Below, one piece after another: positions 7,821-16,512 of a stretch of DNA of 20,959 nt (the first letter of the stretch is position 1; each line of letters starts with the position of its first letter). Both the position numbers and the translations under genes were made by a program. Below the pieces are notes generated by a model. It was given only the letters and a program-made list of their open reading frames with translations. It did not search any database and was not told the origin of the DNA. Source of the stretch: Anaerolineales bacterium Chloro_02 (GTDB lineage: Bacteria > Chloroflexota > Anaerolineae > Anaerolineales > Anaerolineaceae). The stretch covers positions 1 to 20,959 of the forward strand of contig LUZV01000095.1 of the NCBI GenBank assembly GCA_001603765.1, given 5' to 3'.

Positions 7821-9748
7821 AAGACAACAGTCCATCTCGACATCTGACGCAGGCCGACAAACACACCGATTTGGGCATTATTCCTCATGACTGGGAGTGT
7901 TGCCGACTTAGCGAGCTTGCCAATCGTATCGGGAGTGGAATAACGCCGACCGGCGGCGAGCGAGTCTATACTGTGGAGGGACGGGCATTTCTGCGTAGCC
8001 AGAATGTTGGATGGGGCACACTGCTGCTTGATGAGCTTGCCTTCATTCCTGACCATATTCATGCGACGTTTGCCGCCAACGAGGTCAAAGCGGGTGATGT
8101 ACTACTGAATATTACGGGGGCTTCGATTGGCCGTTGTGCGGTGGCTGATGAAAGAGTAGCGGACGGTAATGTAAATCAGCATGTATGCGAAATTCGGCCC
8201 AACCCTGACAAACTCGATTCTCGCTATCTTAATGCGTACCTTCTTTCGGCTGCGGGACAAAAGCAGATCGATAGCTTCCAGGCTGGCGGTAATAGGCAGG
8301 GTCTTAACTACGGTCAGATCGCCTCCTTCTTGATCCCGCATCCCACTGTGGCCGAGCAGCGTGCCATCGCTGAAGCATTGTCAGATGTGGATGGATTGCT
8401 CAGGGCATTGGAGAACTTGATCACCAAAAAGCGGGCTATCAAGCAGGCCTCTATGCAGCAACTCCTCACCGGTAAACTCCGCTTGCCGGGATTCAGCGGC
8501 AAATGGATGCATACGACACTCGGTAGCCTCATCGAGGGGTGTTCAAGCGGTGCTACGCCTTATCGCGGTCGACCAGACTACTACAAAGGCAACGTACGGT
8601 GGATCACGAGCGGCGAGTTGAACTACAACTACATAGTGGATACGCGCGAGCACATATCAAATGAGGCTGTTCGGGATACCAATCTCAAGATGCATCCACC
8701 AGGTACGTTCCTCATGGCCATTACCGGCCTTGAAGCCGAGGGCACACGGGGCAGTTGTGGAATCGTGGGAGCAGAGGCGACAACGAACCAGTCGTGCATG
8801 GCCGTCTATCCAACGGACGAGTTACTATCGCTATATTTGTTCCACTACTATGTGTATCGTGGGAAATCGTTGGCGCTTCACTACTGTCAGGGGACTAAAC
8901 AGCAGAGCTATACAGCAAAGACCGTGAGATTATTGCCGATCTACCTGCCCACGGATGTAGAAGAACAGGGGACCATTGCCGCCATTCTCTCCGATATGGA
9001 CGCCGAGATTGAGGCACTGGAACGCCGCCGAGACAAGACGAAGCAGATCAAGCAAGGGATGATGCAACAGCTTTTGACGGGTCGTATTCGGCTGGTCAAG
9101 CCGGATACTCAGGCACCTGCAACGCAGGTTGAGGCTGACGAAAAGGCGACGAAAGGCCACACTTGGGCCATCAATGAGGCGGTTATCATCTCGACACTGG
9201 CCAAACACTTCGGCAGTGAGCAATTCCCGCTTGGTCGCAAGCGATATACGAAGCTATCCTACCTATTGCATCGGCACGTAGAGAAGCAGGCGGAAGGCTA
9301 TTTGAAGAAGGCTGCTGGGCCATATAATCCGAAAACCAGATACGGTGGGCCGGAGCGGATCGCGGTCGAGAACGGATACGTGCGCGAGCACAAGTCCGGT
9401 CCATATAGTGGATTTGTTGCCGGAGACAACATTGCGCAGGCGGAGAGCTACTTCGAGAAGTGGTACGGACGGGACACCATCCAATGGTTGGAGCAATTCC
9501 GTCGCCGGAAGAACGACGATCTCGAATTGCTGGCCACGGTGGATATGGCTGTTGAGGAGTTGCGTGCCAGCGGCAAAACCGTGAATGTGGAAGCCGTGAA
9601 GGCAGTAATTCGCAACCACAAGGAGTGGAAAGCAAAGCTGGATCGGGCCGTGTTTTCAGACAACCATATCGCCACAGCTATTGATACGAGTGGCAAACTG
9701 TTCGCCCTAGCGACCCAGAATGACATTGCCGGAGGCGCACGATGTTGA
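7817..9748 (+). CDS. hsdS: Type I restriction-modification specificity subunit S with an extra C-terminal domain
   Basis: Sets the DNA sequence recognised by the restriction-modification complex. ATG 7817 overlaps the hsdM stop as ATGA; GTG 7811, two codons earlier, is an alternative. The 643-residue product has two target-recognition domains, each followed by a conserved helical repeat: the first near residues 180-225 (motif EQRAIAEALSDVDGLL, ending KQASMQQLLTGKLRL), the second near 375-430 (TIAAILSDMDAEIEALE, ending KQGMMQQLLTGRIRL). Typical HsdS ends soon after the second repeat at about 400-450 residues. Here a further domain of about 195 residues follows (from about 448, core KLSYLLHRHVEK, AAGPYNPKTRYGG), possibly regulatory. 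The stop overlaps the next start by 7 bp. Confidence 0.94.
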   Translation: MKDNSPSRHLTQADKHTDLGIIPHDWECCRLSELANRIGSGITPTGGERVYTVEGRAFLRSQNVGWGTLLLDELAFIPDHIHATFAANEVKAGDVLLNITGASIGRCAVADERVADGNVNQHVCEIRPNPDKLDSRYLNAYLLSAAGQKQIDSFQAGGNRQGLNYGQIASFLIPHPTVAEQRAIAEALSDVDGLLRALENLITKKRAIKQASMQQLLTGKLRLPGFSGKWMHTTLGSLIEGCSSGATPYRGRPDYYKGNVRWITSGELNYNYIVDTREHISNEAVRDTNLKMHPPGTFLMAITGLEAEGTRGSCGIVGAEATTNQSCMAVYPTDELLSLYLFHYYVYRGKSLALHYCQGTKQQSYTAKTVRLLPIYLPTDVEEQGTIAAILSDMDAEIEALERRRDKTKQIKQGMMQQLLTGRIRLVKPDTQAPATQVEADEKATKGHTWAINEAVIISTLAKHFGSEQFPLGRKRYTKLSYLLHRHVEKQAEGYLKKAAGPYNPKTRYGGPERIAVENGYVREHKSGPYSGFVAGDNIAQAESYFEKWYGRDTIQWLEQFRRRKNDDLELLATVDMAVEELRASGKTVNVEAVKAVIRNHKEWKAKLDRAVFSDNHIATAIDTSGKLFALATQNDIAGGARC

Positions 9749-10281
9749 ACCGCCTTGCGACATTTCTATTGGTATCGACGTCTCTCGCTCCTGTTTTGGG
9801 TGCGGTCGCTGTGAACCAGTTTGCGCTCCGTCGGTCATGGTATAACTGGGCGTCGTGGTTAATCGTAGCGGTGCTTCTTACCGCGATCTGTTGGTTACTA
9901 CTCAAGTACTCAACGAAAAGCATCCAGAAGGATGTGTTCAGAATCAAGGAGTTCGAGAGAAACGACAAAGAAATCCTGGCGTTTCTATTGGCCTATTTGC
10001 TGCCCTTCCTGTCCTCGAAAGACATGGCTTTCACAGGCGAGTGGATCACGGGGGCGTACATTATCGTAATTATCTTCTGGGTGATTGCCCATGCGGGAGC
10101 ATTTCATTTCAATCCGGTAATGGGGCTTCTGGGCTACCACTTCTATGCGGTGAAGGATGGGCACGATGTGTCCTATCTGCTGATCAGCAAGAAGCACCTC
10201 AATAGAACAGCGGTGGATATCGAAGCCGTCAAATTGGCCAATGATATTTACCTCTACACGGGAGACGCAAATGTTCACTAG
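9742..10281 (+). CDS. Four-helix membrane protein, KwaA-like (Kiwa anti-phage system)
   Basis: A 179-residue integral membrane protein with four predicted helices near residues 5-29, 33-56, 77-92 and 102-120, then a conserved-looking segment NPVMGLLGYHFYAV and a 55-residue soluble tail. ATG 9742 overlaps the hsdS stop by 7 bp and follows GGAGG (9730-9734). Size, four-helix topology and its place directly before a roughly 300-residue soluble protein match KwaA, the membrane sensor of Kiwa. I cannot run a profile search, so the assignment rests on pattern and order. It sits between hsdS and hsdR in one overlapping chain, so its level is tied to the restriction system. Alternative: an uncharacterised membrane accessory of type I RM operons. 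Confidence 0.6.
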   Translation: MLNRLATFLLVSTSLAPVLGAVAVNQFALRRSWYNWASWLIVAVLLTAICWLLLKYSTKSIQKDVFRIKEFERNDKEILAFLLAYLLPFLSSKDMAFTGEWITGAYIIVIIFWVIAHAGAFHFNPVMGLLGYHFYAVKDGHDVSYLLISKKHLNRTAVDIEAVKLANDIYLYTGDANVH

Positions 10282-11152
10282 CTTCCAGCTTTCAGCCGTG
10301 GTACGAACAGGGAATGGGACACGTCTGTTGCGGATTCCGATGCACCAGACCCTTCAAGAGACGCTAAGAGAAAGCTGGTATGCACAGTATGAGGCGTTTA
10401 CGGATGGGATGGAGGAAATCGACTTCGATGCCGGCTACAACCCCGAAGAGCAGGAACGATTTCGGGTTGCTAACTTTGAGCGGCCCGATTGGCTCGTTGA
10501 TGAAGACAGCACAACCATCGCTCAGCTTGAGCCCATCGACCAACACGAAGATGAGTTGGATTCGATTCGAGCTATTGCGGCTTTCGCCAGACTTGACGGC
10601 AATGAGTTGATCCTATTCCAGAACTTCGTTCGATCCCACGTGATTCAGCCGGGGCGGTTCCTGTTCCTTCACGGTGGAACTTATGTAACGCAAGAACGTC
10701 CAGGCTTAAGCCTGGATAGCAAAATAGCAGCGATATATTACTCGCAGCATAACAAGTTGCTTTTCCGCAGTTTCCGGGCCACAAATACGTTTCTGCCGCT
10801 GGACAGTCTCTACCGAGAAGCATCAGAAGGAGAAATTCGCGAAATTCTCACGCACAACTTACTCGCGCCTGCGGACGCGGAAACGACCGCATCGCACAGC
10901 CAAACGCAGTGGTTCCGAAAGAGATTTGCGATGTTGCGGGACTCAGGGATTCTTGATAAGTACACCGCAGAAGAGATCGTTGGGCATTCCCAAGGGTATG
11001 GAATCACAATTGAGGCGAATGATGGTCGGATCGTATTTCCCGCTGATCGCCCTGGAGCCAAGCGCCTTCTGCAGTTCTTGAATGAGGAAGTGTTTCGCGG
11101 CGCGATCACGGAGACGCTCTACGAAACAAATTCAAAGCGGGAGGCGAACTAA
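10271..11152 (+). CDS. Soluble partner of the membrane protein, KwaB-like (DUF4868-like)
   Basis: The 293-residue product starts at ATG 10271 behind GGGAG, overlapping the previous stop by 11 bp; a further ATG at 10241 lacks a ribosome site. No membrane segments are seen. The middle (SIRAIAAFARLDGNELILF, then LSLDSKIAAIYY and LLFRSFRATNTFLPL) is an alternating strand/helix region of the kind I associate with DUF4868, the domain of the Kiwa effector KwaB (about 315 residues). The C-terminus ends in an acidic-basic tail. Its stop overlaps the hsdR start as TAATG. If it is KwaB, it would act with the membrane protein to arrest phage DNA replication or transcription. That function is inference; co-translation with both neighbours is directly visible. 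Confidence 0.58.
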   Translation: MFTSFQLSAVVRTGNGTRLLRIPMHQTLQETLRESWYAQYEAFTDGMEEIDFDAGYNPEEQERFRVANFERPDWLVDEDSTTIAQLEPIDQHEDELDSIRAIAAFARLDGNELILFQNFVRSHVIQPGRFLFLHGGTYVTQERPGLSLDSKIAAIYYSQHNKLLFRSFRATNTFLPLDSLYREASEGEIREILTHNLLAPADAETTASHSQTQWFRKRFAMLRDSGILDKYTAEEIVGHSQGYGITIEANDGRIVFPADRPGAKRLLQFLNEEVFRGAITETLYETNSKREAN

Positions 11153-14100
11153 TGAGTACTGTGGGCGAAAAGGAAAGGAAGACGCAAGAGCGGGTGATCA
11201 AGTTCTTCCGCGAAACGTTGCGTTACAACTATCTGGGGTTCTGGAAGCACCGCGAGGGCAACAGCAATATTGAAGAGGAGGTGCTTCGCCTCTGGCTGAA
11301 GAAGCAAGGTCACGACGAGAAGATCATTGACAAGGTCATTCACGAGTTGGGCAAAGCACGGGCATTGGGGGGCAGCAAGACACTCTATGACGCAAACCGC
11401 GAAGTGTACAGCCTCTTGCGGTACGGAGTGAAGGTGAAGCCGGATGTGGGCGAGCGGAATATCACCGTCTGGCTAATCGACTGGAAAAACCCAAACAGGA
11501 ACGACTTTGGCGTGGCCGAGGAGGTGACCGTCGCAGGTGAGCATACCAAGCGGCCGGATGTGGTAATCTATGTGAATGGCATGGCGTTCGGCGTCTTGGA
11601 ATTGAAGAGATCCATCATCTCTGTAAGCGAAGGGATTCGGCAAAATCTGGATAGCCAGAAAAAGGAGTTCATCCGGCCGTTCTACGCCACTGTGCAACTC
11701 GTGATGGCTGGGAATGACACCGAAGGGTTGCGGTACGGGGCCATTGAGACACCCGAGAAGTACTACTTGGAGTGGAAGGAACAGACCGCACAGTGGACGC
11801 CGCAGTCGCCCGGTGGGGCCAAATATCTCACACCGTGGGACGACGGCAAGGTGACGAAGCTCGAATGTCAACTTGGCTGGGTTTGTCGCAAGGATCGGTT
11901 GCTCGAGATTATTCACGAGTTCATTGTCTTTGACGCAGGGACGAAGAAGCTCTGTCGTCATAACCAATATTTCGGCGTCCTCGCCTCCCGAGATCACGTT
12001 AGGCGTCGCGAAGGCGGTATCATCTGGAACACGCAGGGAAGCGGTAAAAGCCTGACGATGGTGTGGTTCGCGAAGTGGATTCGTGAGCACGTCACGGACG
12101 CGAGAGTTCTATTGATTACCGACCGGAAGGAGCTGGACGAGCAGATAGAGAAGGTATTCAAAGGTGTCGATGAGGATATCTACCAGGCTAAAAGCGGGGC
12201 TGACCTGGTTCGCGTGCTCAACAACAATGAAGAATGGTTGATCTGCTCACTCATTCACAAGTTTGGAGCCGGTGAGGAACTCAACGACCAGGATATCGAC
12301 ACATACGTCAAAGATATCAAGAACAACCTACCGAAGGGATTTCGTGCCAAGGGTGACGTATTTGTCTTTGTGGATGAGTGTCACCGGACCCAGTCGGGCA
12401 AGCTGCACGAGGCTATGAAGGCGCTATTACCGACGGCCATGATGATTGGGTTCACCGGTACTCCGCTGCTCAAAAAGGACAAGCAGAAGAGCATAGAGGT
12501 GTTTGGCCCTTATATCCACACATACAAATACGATGAAGCAGTAAAAGACGGTGTGGTGCTGGACCTGCGCTACGAGGCCCGAGACATTGATCAGAACATC
12601 GCATCTCAGGCCAAAATCGACCAGTGGTTTGAGGTCAAGACGAAAGGGCTATCAGATCTAGCCAAGGCACAGCTTAAGCAGCGTTGGGGCACGATGCAGA
12701 AGGTGCTCAGTTCAGAAGACCGCCTGGAGAAGATCGTCGCCGACATCCTCCTAGATATGGAGACTCGCGATCGGCTCAAGAGCGGGTACGGCAACGCGTT
12801 GTTGGTGACCGCAAGCATCTACTCGGCTTGTCGGGTGTTCGAGATGTTCCAGAAGACCGACCTCGCGGGTAGGTGTGCTATTGTCACGTCGTACCGGCCG
12901 AACCCAGGAGATATAAAGGGCGAAGAATCCGGCGAAGGGGTGACCGAAAAGCTACGACAGTACGATATCTATCGCAAGATGCTGGCTGCCCATTTCGATG
13001 AGTCGGAAGAGTCCGCCATGTATAAGGTCGAGAGGTTCGAGCAGGAGGTGAAGAAGCGGTTCATTGAGCAACCCGGACAGATGAAACTGCTCATTGTGGT
13101 TGACAAGCTGTTGACCGGTTTCGATGCGCCACCTGCAACATACCTCTACATCGACAAACAGATGCAAGACCATGGCCTGTTTCAGGCGATCTGCCGGGTG
13201 AACCGGCTCAATGGTGAGGACAAGGAGTACGGCTACATCATTGATTACAAGGATTTGTTCAAATCGCTGGAGAAGTCGCTCAAGGATTACACCGGTGAGG
13301 CATTTGAGGGGTACGACGCAGAAGACGTTGCGGGCCTGTTGAAAGATCGGCTGAGCATGGGTAAGGAACGGCTGGAAGAACTGCGAGAGGCCGTCAAGGC
13401 TTTGTGTGAACCGGTGGAGCCGCCAAGGGACACGGTTGCTTATGTTCGGTTTTTCTGTGCCGCTGATAGTGGCAACGCCGAACAACTCAAGAGTAATGAG
13501 CCGAAGCGGGTGACGCTCTACAAGCTGGTTGCGGCGTTCACACGAGCGTATGCGAACCTGGCCAACGAAATGACTGAGGCCGGATACTCTAATGCAGAAG
13601 CCACGGAGATCAGAGCTGAAGTCGATCACTACGAGAAAGTCCGGGAGGAGGTGAAATTGGCCAGCGGTGATTATGTTGATATGAAGGTCTATGAGCCTGC
13701 GATGCGACATCTCCTCGACACGTACATCCGCGCTGAAGAGAGCGAGATTGTCTCGGCCTTCGACGATATGACGCTGGTGCAGTTGATCGTCGAACGCGGC
13801 GAGGATGCTTTGGAAACACTGCCAAAAGGGATTCGCGGCAACCCTGAGGCTATGGCGGAAACGATTGAGAACAATGTTCGTCGGCTTATCATCGACGAAA
13901 CGGTCGTTAATCCGAAGTACTACGAAAAGATGTCGCAACTACTGGATGCGCTGATCCTGCAGCGCAAACAAGAGGCTTTGAGTTACCGAGCATACTTGGC
14001 GAAGATCGTCGATCTGACAGTGAAAGTGAGCAAGCCTGAGAGTCATGGAGCGTACCCCACTAGTATAAACAGTCGTGCCCGCCGGGCGCTCTATGACAAC

Positions 14101-14286
14101 CTAGAAAAGAACGCGACTTTGGCTGTGCAGGTAGACACTGCTATACGGAATATCAAGAAGGACGGCTGGCGTGGGATGCGCGCCAAGAGAATTGAAGTCC
14201 GCAACGCGATCAAGTCTGTTCTGGGTGAGGATGACGGTCTTGTGGATGCAATCTATAGAATCGCAGAGAGCCAACGTGACTACTGA
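11152..14286 (+). CDS. hsdR: Type I restriction-modification endonuclease/translocase subunit R
   Basis: The motor and nuclease of the type I complex: it reels in unmethylated DNA with ATP and cuts at a distance. ATG 11152 shares one base with the previous stop (TAATG). The 1044-residue product has the N-terminal PD-(D/E)xK nuclease with D136, E150 and K152 (RPDVVIY, then VLELK). The superfamily-2 helicase core has Walker A TQGSGKS (K299), motif II DECH (408-411), motif III GFTGTP (433-438) and motif VI QAICRVNR (678-685). The C-terminal 300 residues are helical, as expected for the region that binds the methyltransferase core. All key residues are present, so the gene looks functional. It ends overlapping the metallopeptidase start. 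Confidence 0.97.
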   Translation: MSTVGEKERKTQERVIKFFRETLRYNYLGFWKHREGNSNIEEEVLRLWLKKQGHDEKIIDKVIHELGKARALGGSKTLYDANREVYSLLRYGVKVKPDVGERNITVWLIDWKNPNRNDFGVAEEVTVAGEHTKRPDVVIYVNGMAFGVLELKRSIISVSEGIRQNLDSQKKEFIRPFYATVQLVMAGNDTEGLRYGAIETPEKYYLEWKEQTAQWTPQSPGGAKYLTPWDDGKVTKLECQLGWVCRKDRLLEIIHEFIVFDAGTKKLCRHNQYFGVLASRDHVRRREGGIIWNTQGSGKSLTMVWFAKWIREHVTDARVLLITDRKELDEQIEKVFKGVDEDIYQAKSGADLVRVLNNNEEWLICSLIHKFGAGEELNDQDIDTYVKDIKNNLPKGFRAKGDVFVFVDECHRTQSGKLHEAMKALLPTAMMIGFTGTPLLKKDKQKSIEVFGPYIHTYKYDEAVKDGVVLDLRYEARDIDQNIASQAKIDQWFEVKTKGLSDLAKAQLKQRWGTMQKVLSSEDRLEKIVADILLDMETRDRLKSGYGNALLVTASIYSACRVFEMFQKTDLAGRCAIVTSYRPNPGDIKGEESGEGVTEKLRQYDIYRKMLAAHFDESEESAMYKVERFEQEVKKRFIEQPGQMKLLIVVDKLLTGFDAPPATYLYIDKQMQDHGLFQAICRVNRLNGEDKEYGYIIDYKDLFKSLEKSLKDYTGEAFEGYDAEDVAGLLKDRLSMGKERLEELREAVKALCEPVEPPRDTVAYVRFFCAADSGNAEQLKSNEPKRVTLYKLVAAFTRAYANLANEMTEAGYSNAEATEIRAEVDHYEKVREEVKLASGDYVDMKVYEPAMRHLLDTYIRAEESEIVSAFDDMTLVQLIVERGEDALETLPKGIRGNPEAMAETIENNVRRLIIDETVVNPKYYEKMSQLLDALILQRKQEALSYRAYLAKIVDLTVKVSKPESHGAYPTSINSRARRALYDNLEKNATLAVQVDTAIRNIKKDGWRGMRAKRIEVRNAIKSVLGEDDGLVDAIYRIAESQRDY

Positions 14287-15004
14287 CCGGCAGACAATTG
14301 AGGTGCGAGGCATTCGCGTTGAGGTTGTTCGCAAGAACATCAAGAACCTCCATGTGGGTGTGTATCCGCCTCTGGGACGTGTTCGTGTGGCTGTGCCGCT
14401 TCGTCTGGACGATGAGGCAGTTCGACTGGCTGTCATCACGCGTTTAGGATGGATTCGCCGTCAGCGGGAAGGTTTTCAGCGGCAAGATCGGCAGTCGCAA
14501 CGCGAGATGGTGACAGGAGAGAGCCATTACTTTCAGGGACGACGGTATAGGTTGGACGTGATTGAGGAAGCGGGGCGGCCGAGGGTCGACGTACCGAACA
14601 GCACAACAATGGTGCTGCGTGTGCGCTCTGGGACCACGCGCGATGAACGTGATGCAATTCTTCAGCGATGGTATCGTCGCTGTTTGCGTGAGCAACTACC
14701 TGCAATCGTAGAAAAGTGGGAACCCAAGGTTGGCGTCCAGGTTGAGGAAGTCAGAATCAAGAAGATGAAGACCCGCTGGGGCACATGCAACATAGGAGCG
14801 AAGCGTATCTGGCTGAATCTTGAATTGGCAAAGAAATCTGTCACTAGCTTGGAATACATCGTCGTGCATGAAATGGTCCACATCCTTGAACGTCACCACA
14901 ATGAGCGATTCCGCAACCTGATGGACAAACTCATGCCCCAGTGGAGACTGCGCAGAGAAGAACTGAATCGAGCACCGCTAGTGCATGAAGACTGGCGGTA
15001 TTGA
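14276..15004 (+). CDS. YgjP/SprT-like M48-family metallopeptidase of the RM operon
   Basis: A zinc-dependent protease domain of the YgjP (formerly DUF45) type. The zinc site HEMVH, with the third ligand in the following HNERF, is intact near the C-terminus, preceded by the typical KMKTRWGTCN segment. I place the start at GTG 14276, behind GAGAG and overlapping the hsdR stop by 11 bp, giving 242 residues, the usual family length; an open frame to 14171 would need a long overlap. Genes of this family often travel at the end of type I restriction operons. Their role there is unclear; controlling subunit levels by proteolysis is a reasonable guess. No signal peptide is seen, so it should act in the cytoplasm. 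Confidence 0.88.
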   Translation: MTTDRQTIEVRGIRVEVVRKNIKNLHVGVYPPLGRVRVAVPLRLDDEAVRLAVITRLGWIRRQREGFQRQDRQSQREMVTGESHYFQGRRYRLDVIEEAGRPRVDVPNSTTMVLRVRSGTTRDERDAILQRWYRRCLREQLPAIVEKWEPKVGVQVEEVRIKKMKTRWGTCNIGAKRIWLNLELAKKSVTSLEYIVVHEMVHILERHHNERFRNLMDKLMPQWRLRREELNRAPLVHEDWRY

Positions 15005-15097
15005 TACTAGGATGCGCAGTTAGGCGAGCCTTGGCGCAGCGAGACGTCATCAGGGAGTTCTACAGGTATGTCGTTGTGAATCTGCGGCGAACGTGCA

Positions 15098-15122
15098 CAT
15101 CGATCAGCCTTGCCTATCGATG
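15098..15122. repeat. Inverted repeat between convergent genes, possible shared terminator
   Basis: Perfect 7-bp arms CATCGAT (15098-15104) and ATCGATG (15116-15122) flank an 11-nt loop between the 3' ends of the metallopeptidase gene (+) and the formyltransferase gene (-), whose stop lies inside it. No T-run follows on either strand, so terminator function is uncertain. Confidence 0.35.
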
Positions 15123-16310
15123 ACGGTGTGGCCTCCGGCGTATACGCCGCTTCTTCTTGCCATTTCCAGAGAGAATGGCATGCGCCTGTCGGCAGAACTC
15201 TGCGATTGGCATATCCAAGCCGCCATTGTCTAACAACTCGGTGAGTACATTCTGAGACTTCATAGTGTGATGCGTACCCTTGCCAACTTGCTTCATCCTA
15301 TTGGCACTGCCGGAGCGTATCTGTGGCCATTCTTCAGCAAAGAGATTTATGCACTCTTCAACTGTTTGAGTGAATGAAGATCGGAGTGTTGCAGGTTCAG
15401 TGATTTGTATAGTTCTCCTCGCAATGAGATCCCCGGTATCCACCCCCCCATCAATATAGTGGATCGACACACCCTTCGGAGTGTCATCAAGCCATGCCCA
15501 GAGATTTGGATTGGGCCCCCGATTATAGGGCAGGTAACCGCCATGTATGTTCAAGCAGAGAGTGGAACGGAGGACATCCTCCCTTAGAAGTCGCCCGTAA
15601 CCAAAACAAATCACACAGTCGATCTTCTCGGATTCAATAAAAGCCCGTGTTATCTCTCTAGCTAGGTCGGTCACACAGACAACGTCGTCCCCGAGTTGGA
15701 GGATTATCGTCTTGATATCAGCCGCGAATGCGCTAAGAAGCAACACTCGCCAGACTTTGGAGTAATTGCATGCTGTGCGGCCAGTAATGCGCATCGCCAT
15801 TGCCCTGAGTCCCCGTGGCCGATTAGCAGTTTCGAGAAATCTTACGAATCTAGCATTGTGGTACTTTCTGTTCTCAGCCCACACAATGCGAGGAATGGGA
15901 ACCATGAGCACTTCGGAAAAATCCATCTCCAACTTCTCTATCTGCAAAATGTGGTTGAATGTGGCAAAGGCGTATGCTGAGGACATATGAAGAAACAAGA
16001 GCCTAGCAAAGAGTCTCTCTTGGTAGGTGATTGGATTCTGAACCAAATCCACGGCCGGAATGAATACCCTTTGGTACAAGTCCGGCTTGTCGATGGACAA
16101 TTTCCACAGATCACGGTGTGCCTTGATTATCTCCTGGTAGTTAGAAATCCTTTGCGACTTTATGCTCCGCATTACTGAGAAGAAGTTCAATAGCAGCGCA
16201 ACCGTTGACACACATAGTCCGCCAATAATGCCAAGAGTTTTCGCGTCCTCCAATGTTAGCGAGTGTTGGCCGCTCAAGCACAACAGACACGTGATTGGGT
16301 CTAGAGACAT
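15114..16310 (-). CDS. Membrane-anchored protein with C-terminal formyltransferase domain
   Basis: A 398-residue fusion. ATG 16310 is preferred because AGGTG lies five bases upstream; the frame extends to 16397 but without a ribosome site. Residues 26-47 form one transmembrane helix (LGIIGGLCVSTVALLLNFF), followed by about 130 helical, likely cytoplasmic residues. Residues about 190-350 are a formyltransferase: LNIHGGYLPYNRGPNPN carries the catalytic Asn254 and His256, and VDTGD carries Asp291, matching the Asn/His/Asp triad and spacing of glycinamide-ribonucleotide and methionyl-tRNA formyltransferases. The formyl donor would be 10-formyltetrahydrofolate. A basic C-terminal tail ends it. The anchored helical domain is unlike housekeeping Fmt, so the target is probably a nucleotide sugar, peptide or unknown signal. 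It lies 202 bp behind the DUF6879 gene. Confidence 0.82.
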   Translation of the reverse strand: MSLDPITCLLCLSGQHSLTLEDAKTLGIIGGLCVSTVALLLNFFSVMRSIKSQRISNYQEIIKAHRDLWKLSIDKPDLYQRVFIPAVDLVQNPITYQERLFARLLFLHMSSAYAFATFNHILQIEKLEMDFSEVLMVPIPRIVWAENRKYHNARFVRFLETANRPRGLRAMAMRITGRTACNYSKVWRVLLLSAFAADIKTIILQLGDDVVCVTDLAREITRAFIESEKIDCVICFGYGRLLREDVLRSTLCLNIHGGYLPYNRGPNPNLWAWLDDTPKGVSIHYIDGGVDTGDLIARRTIQITEPATLRSSFTQTVEECINLFAEEWPQIRSGSANRMKQVGKGTHHTMKSQNVLTELLDNGGLDMPIAEFCRQAHAILSGNGKKKRRIRRRPHRHR

Positions 16311-16512
16311 GAGAACACCTGGAACACTCGAACAAAGTGAACGACACTGACTTTGAAAAGGGACATTACTGGAGGCAGCTTGCGAAGCAGGCAACATTGG
16401 CGAGAAGCGTGACCTCTCGTCCGCAGCGGTGGTCCCAGCATGTCCAACTCAAGCTGTAGCACAGTCATTTGGCTATTCAACAGTGATTAATACGATTATG
16501 CAGTCACGCGCG

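Noticed and set aside
12952..13938. Open frame of 328 codons on the minus strand, inside hsdR
   Set aside because: Antisense shadow of the helicase region; hsdR has all its catalytic motifs across the same bases.
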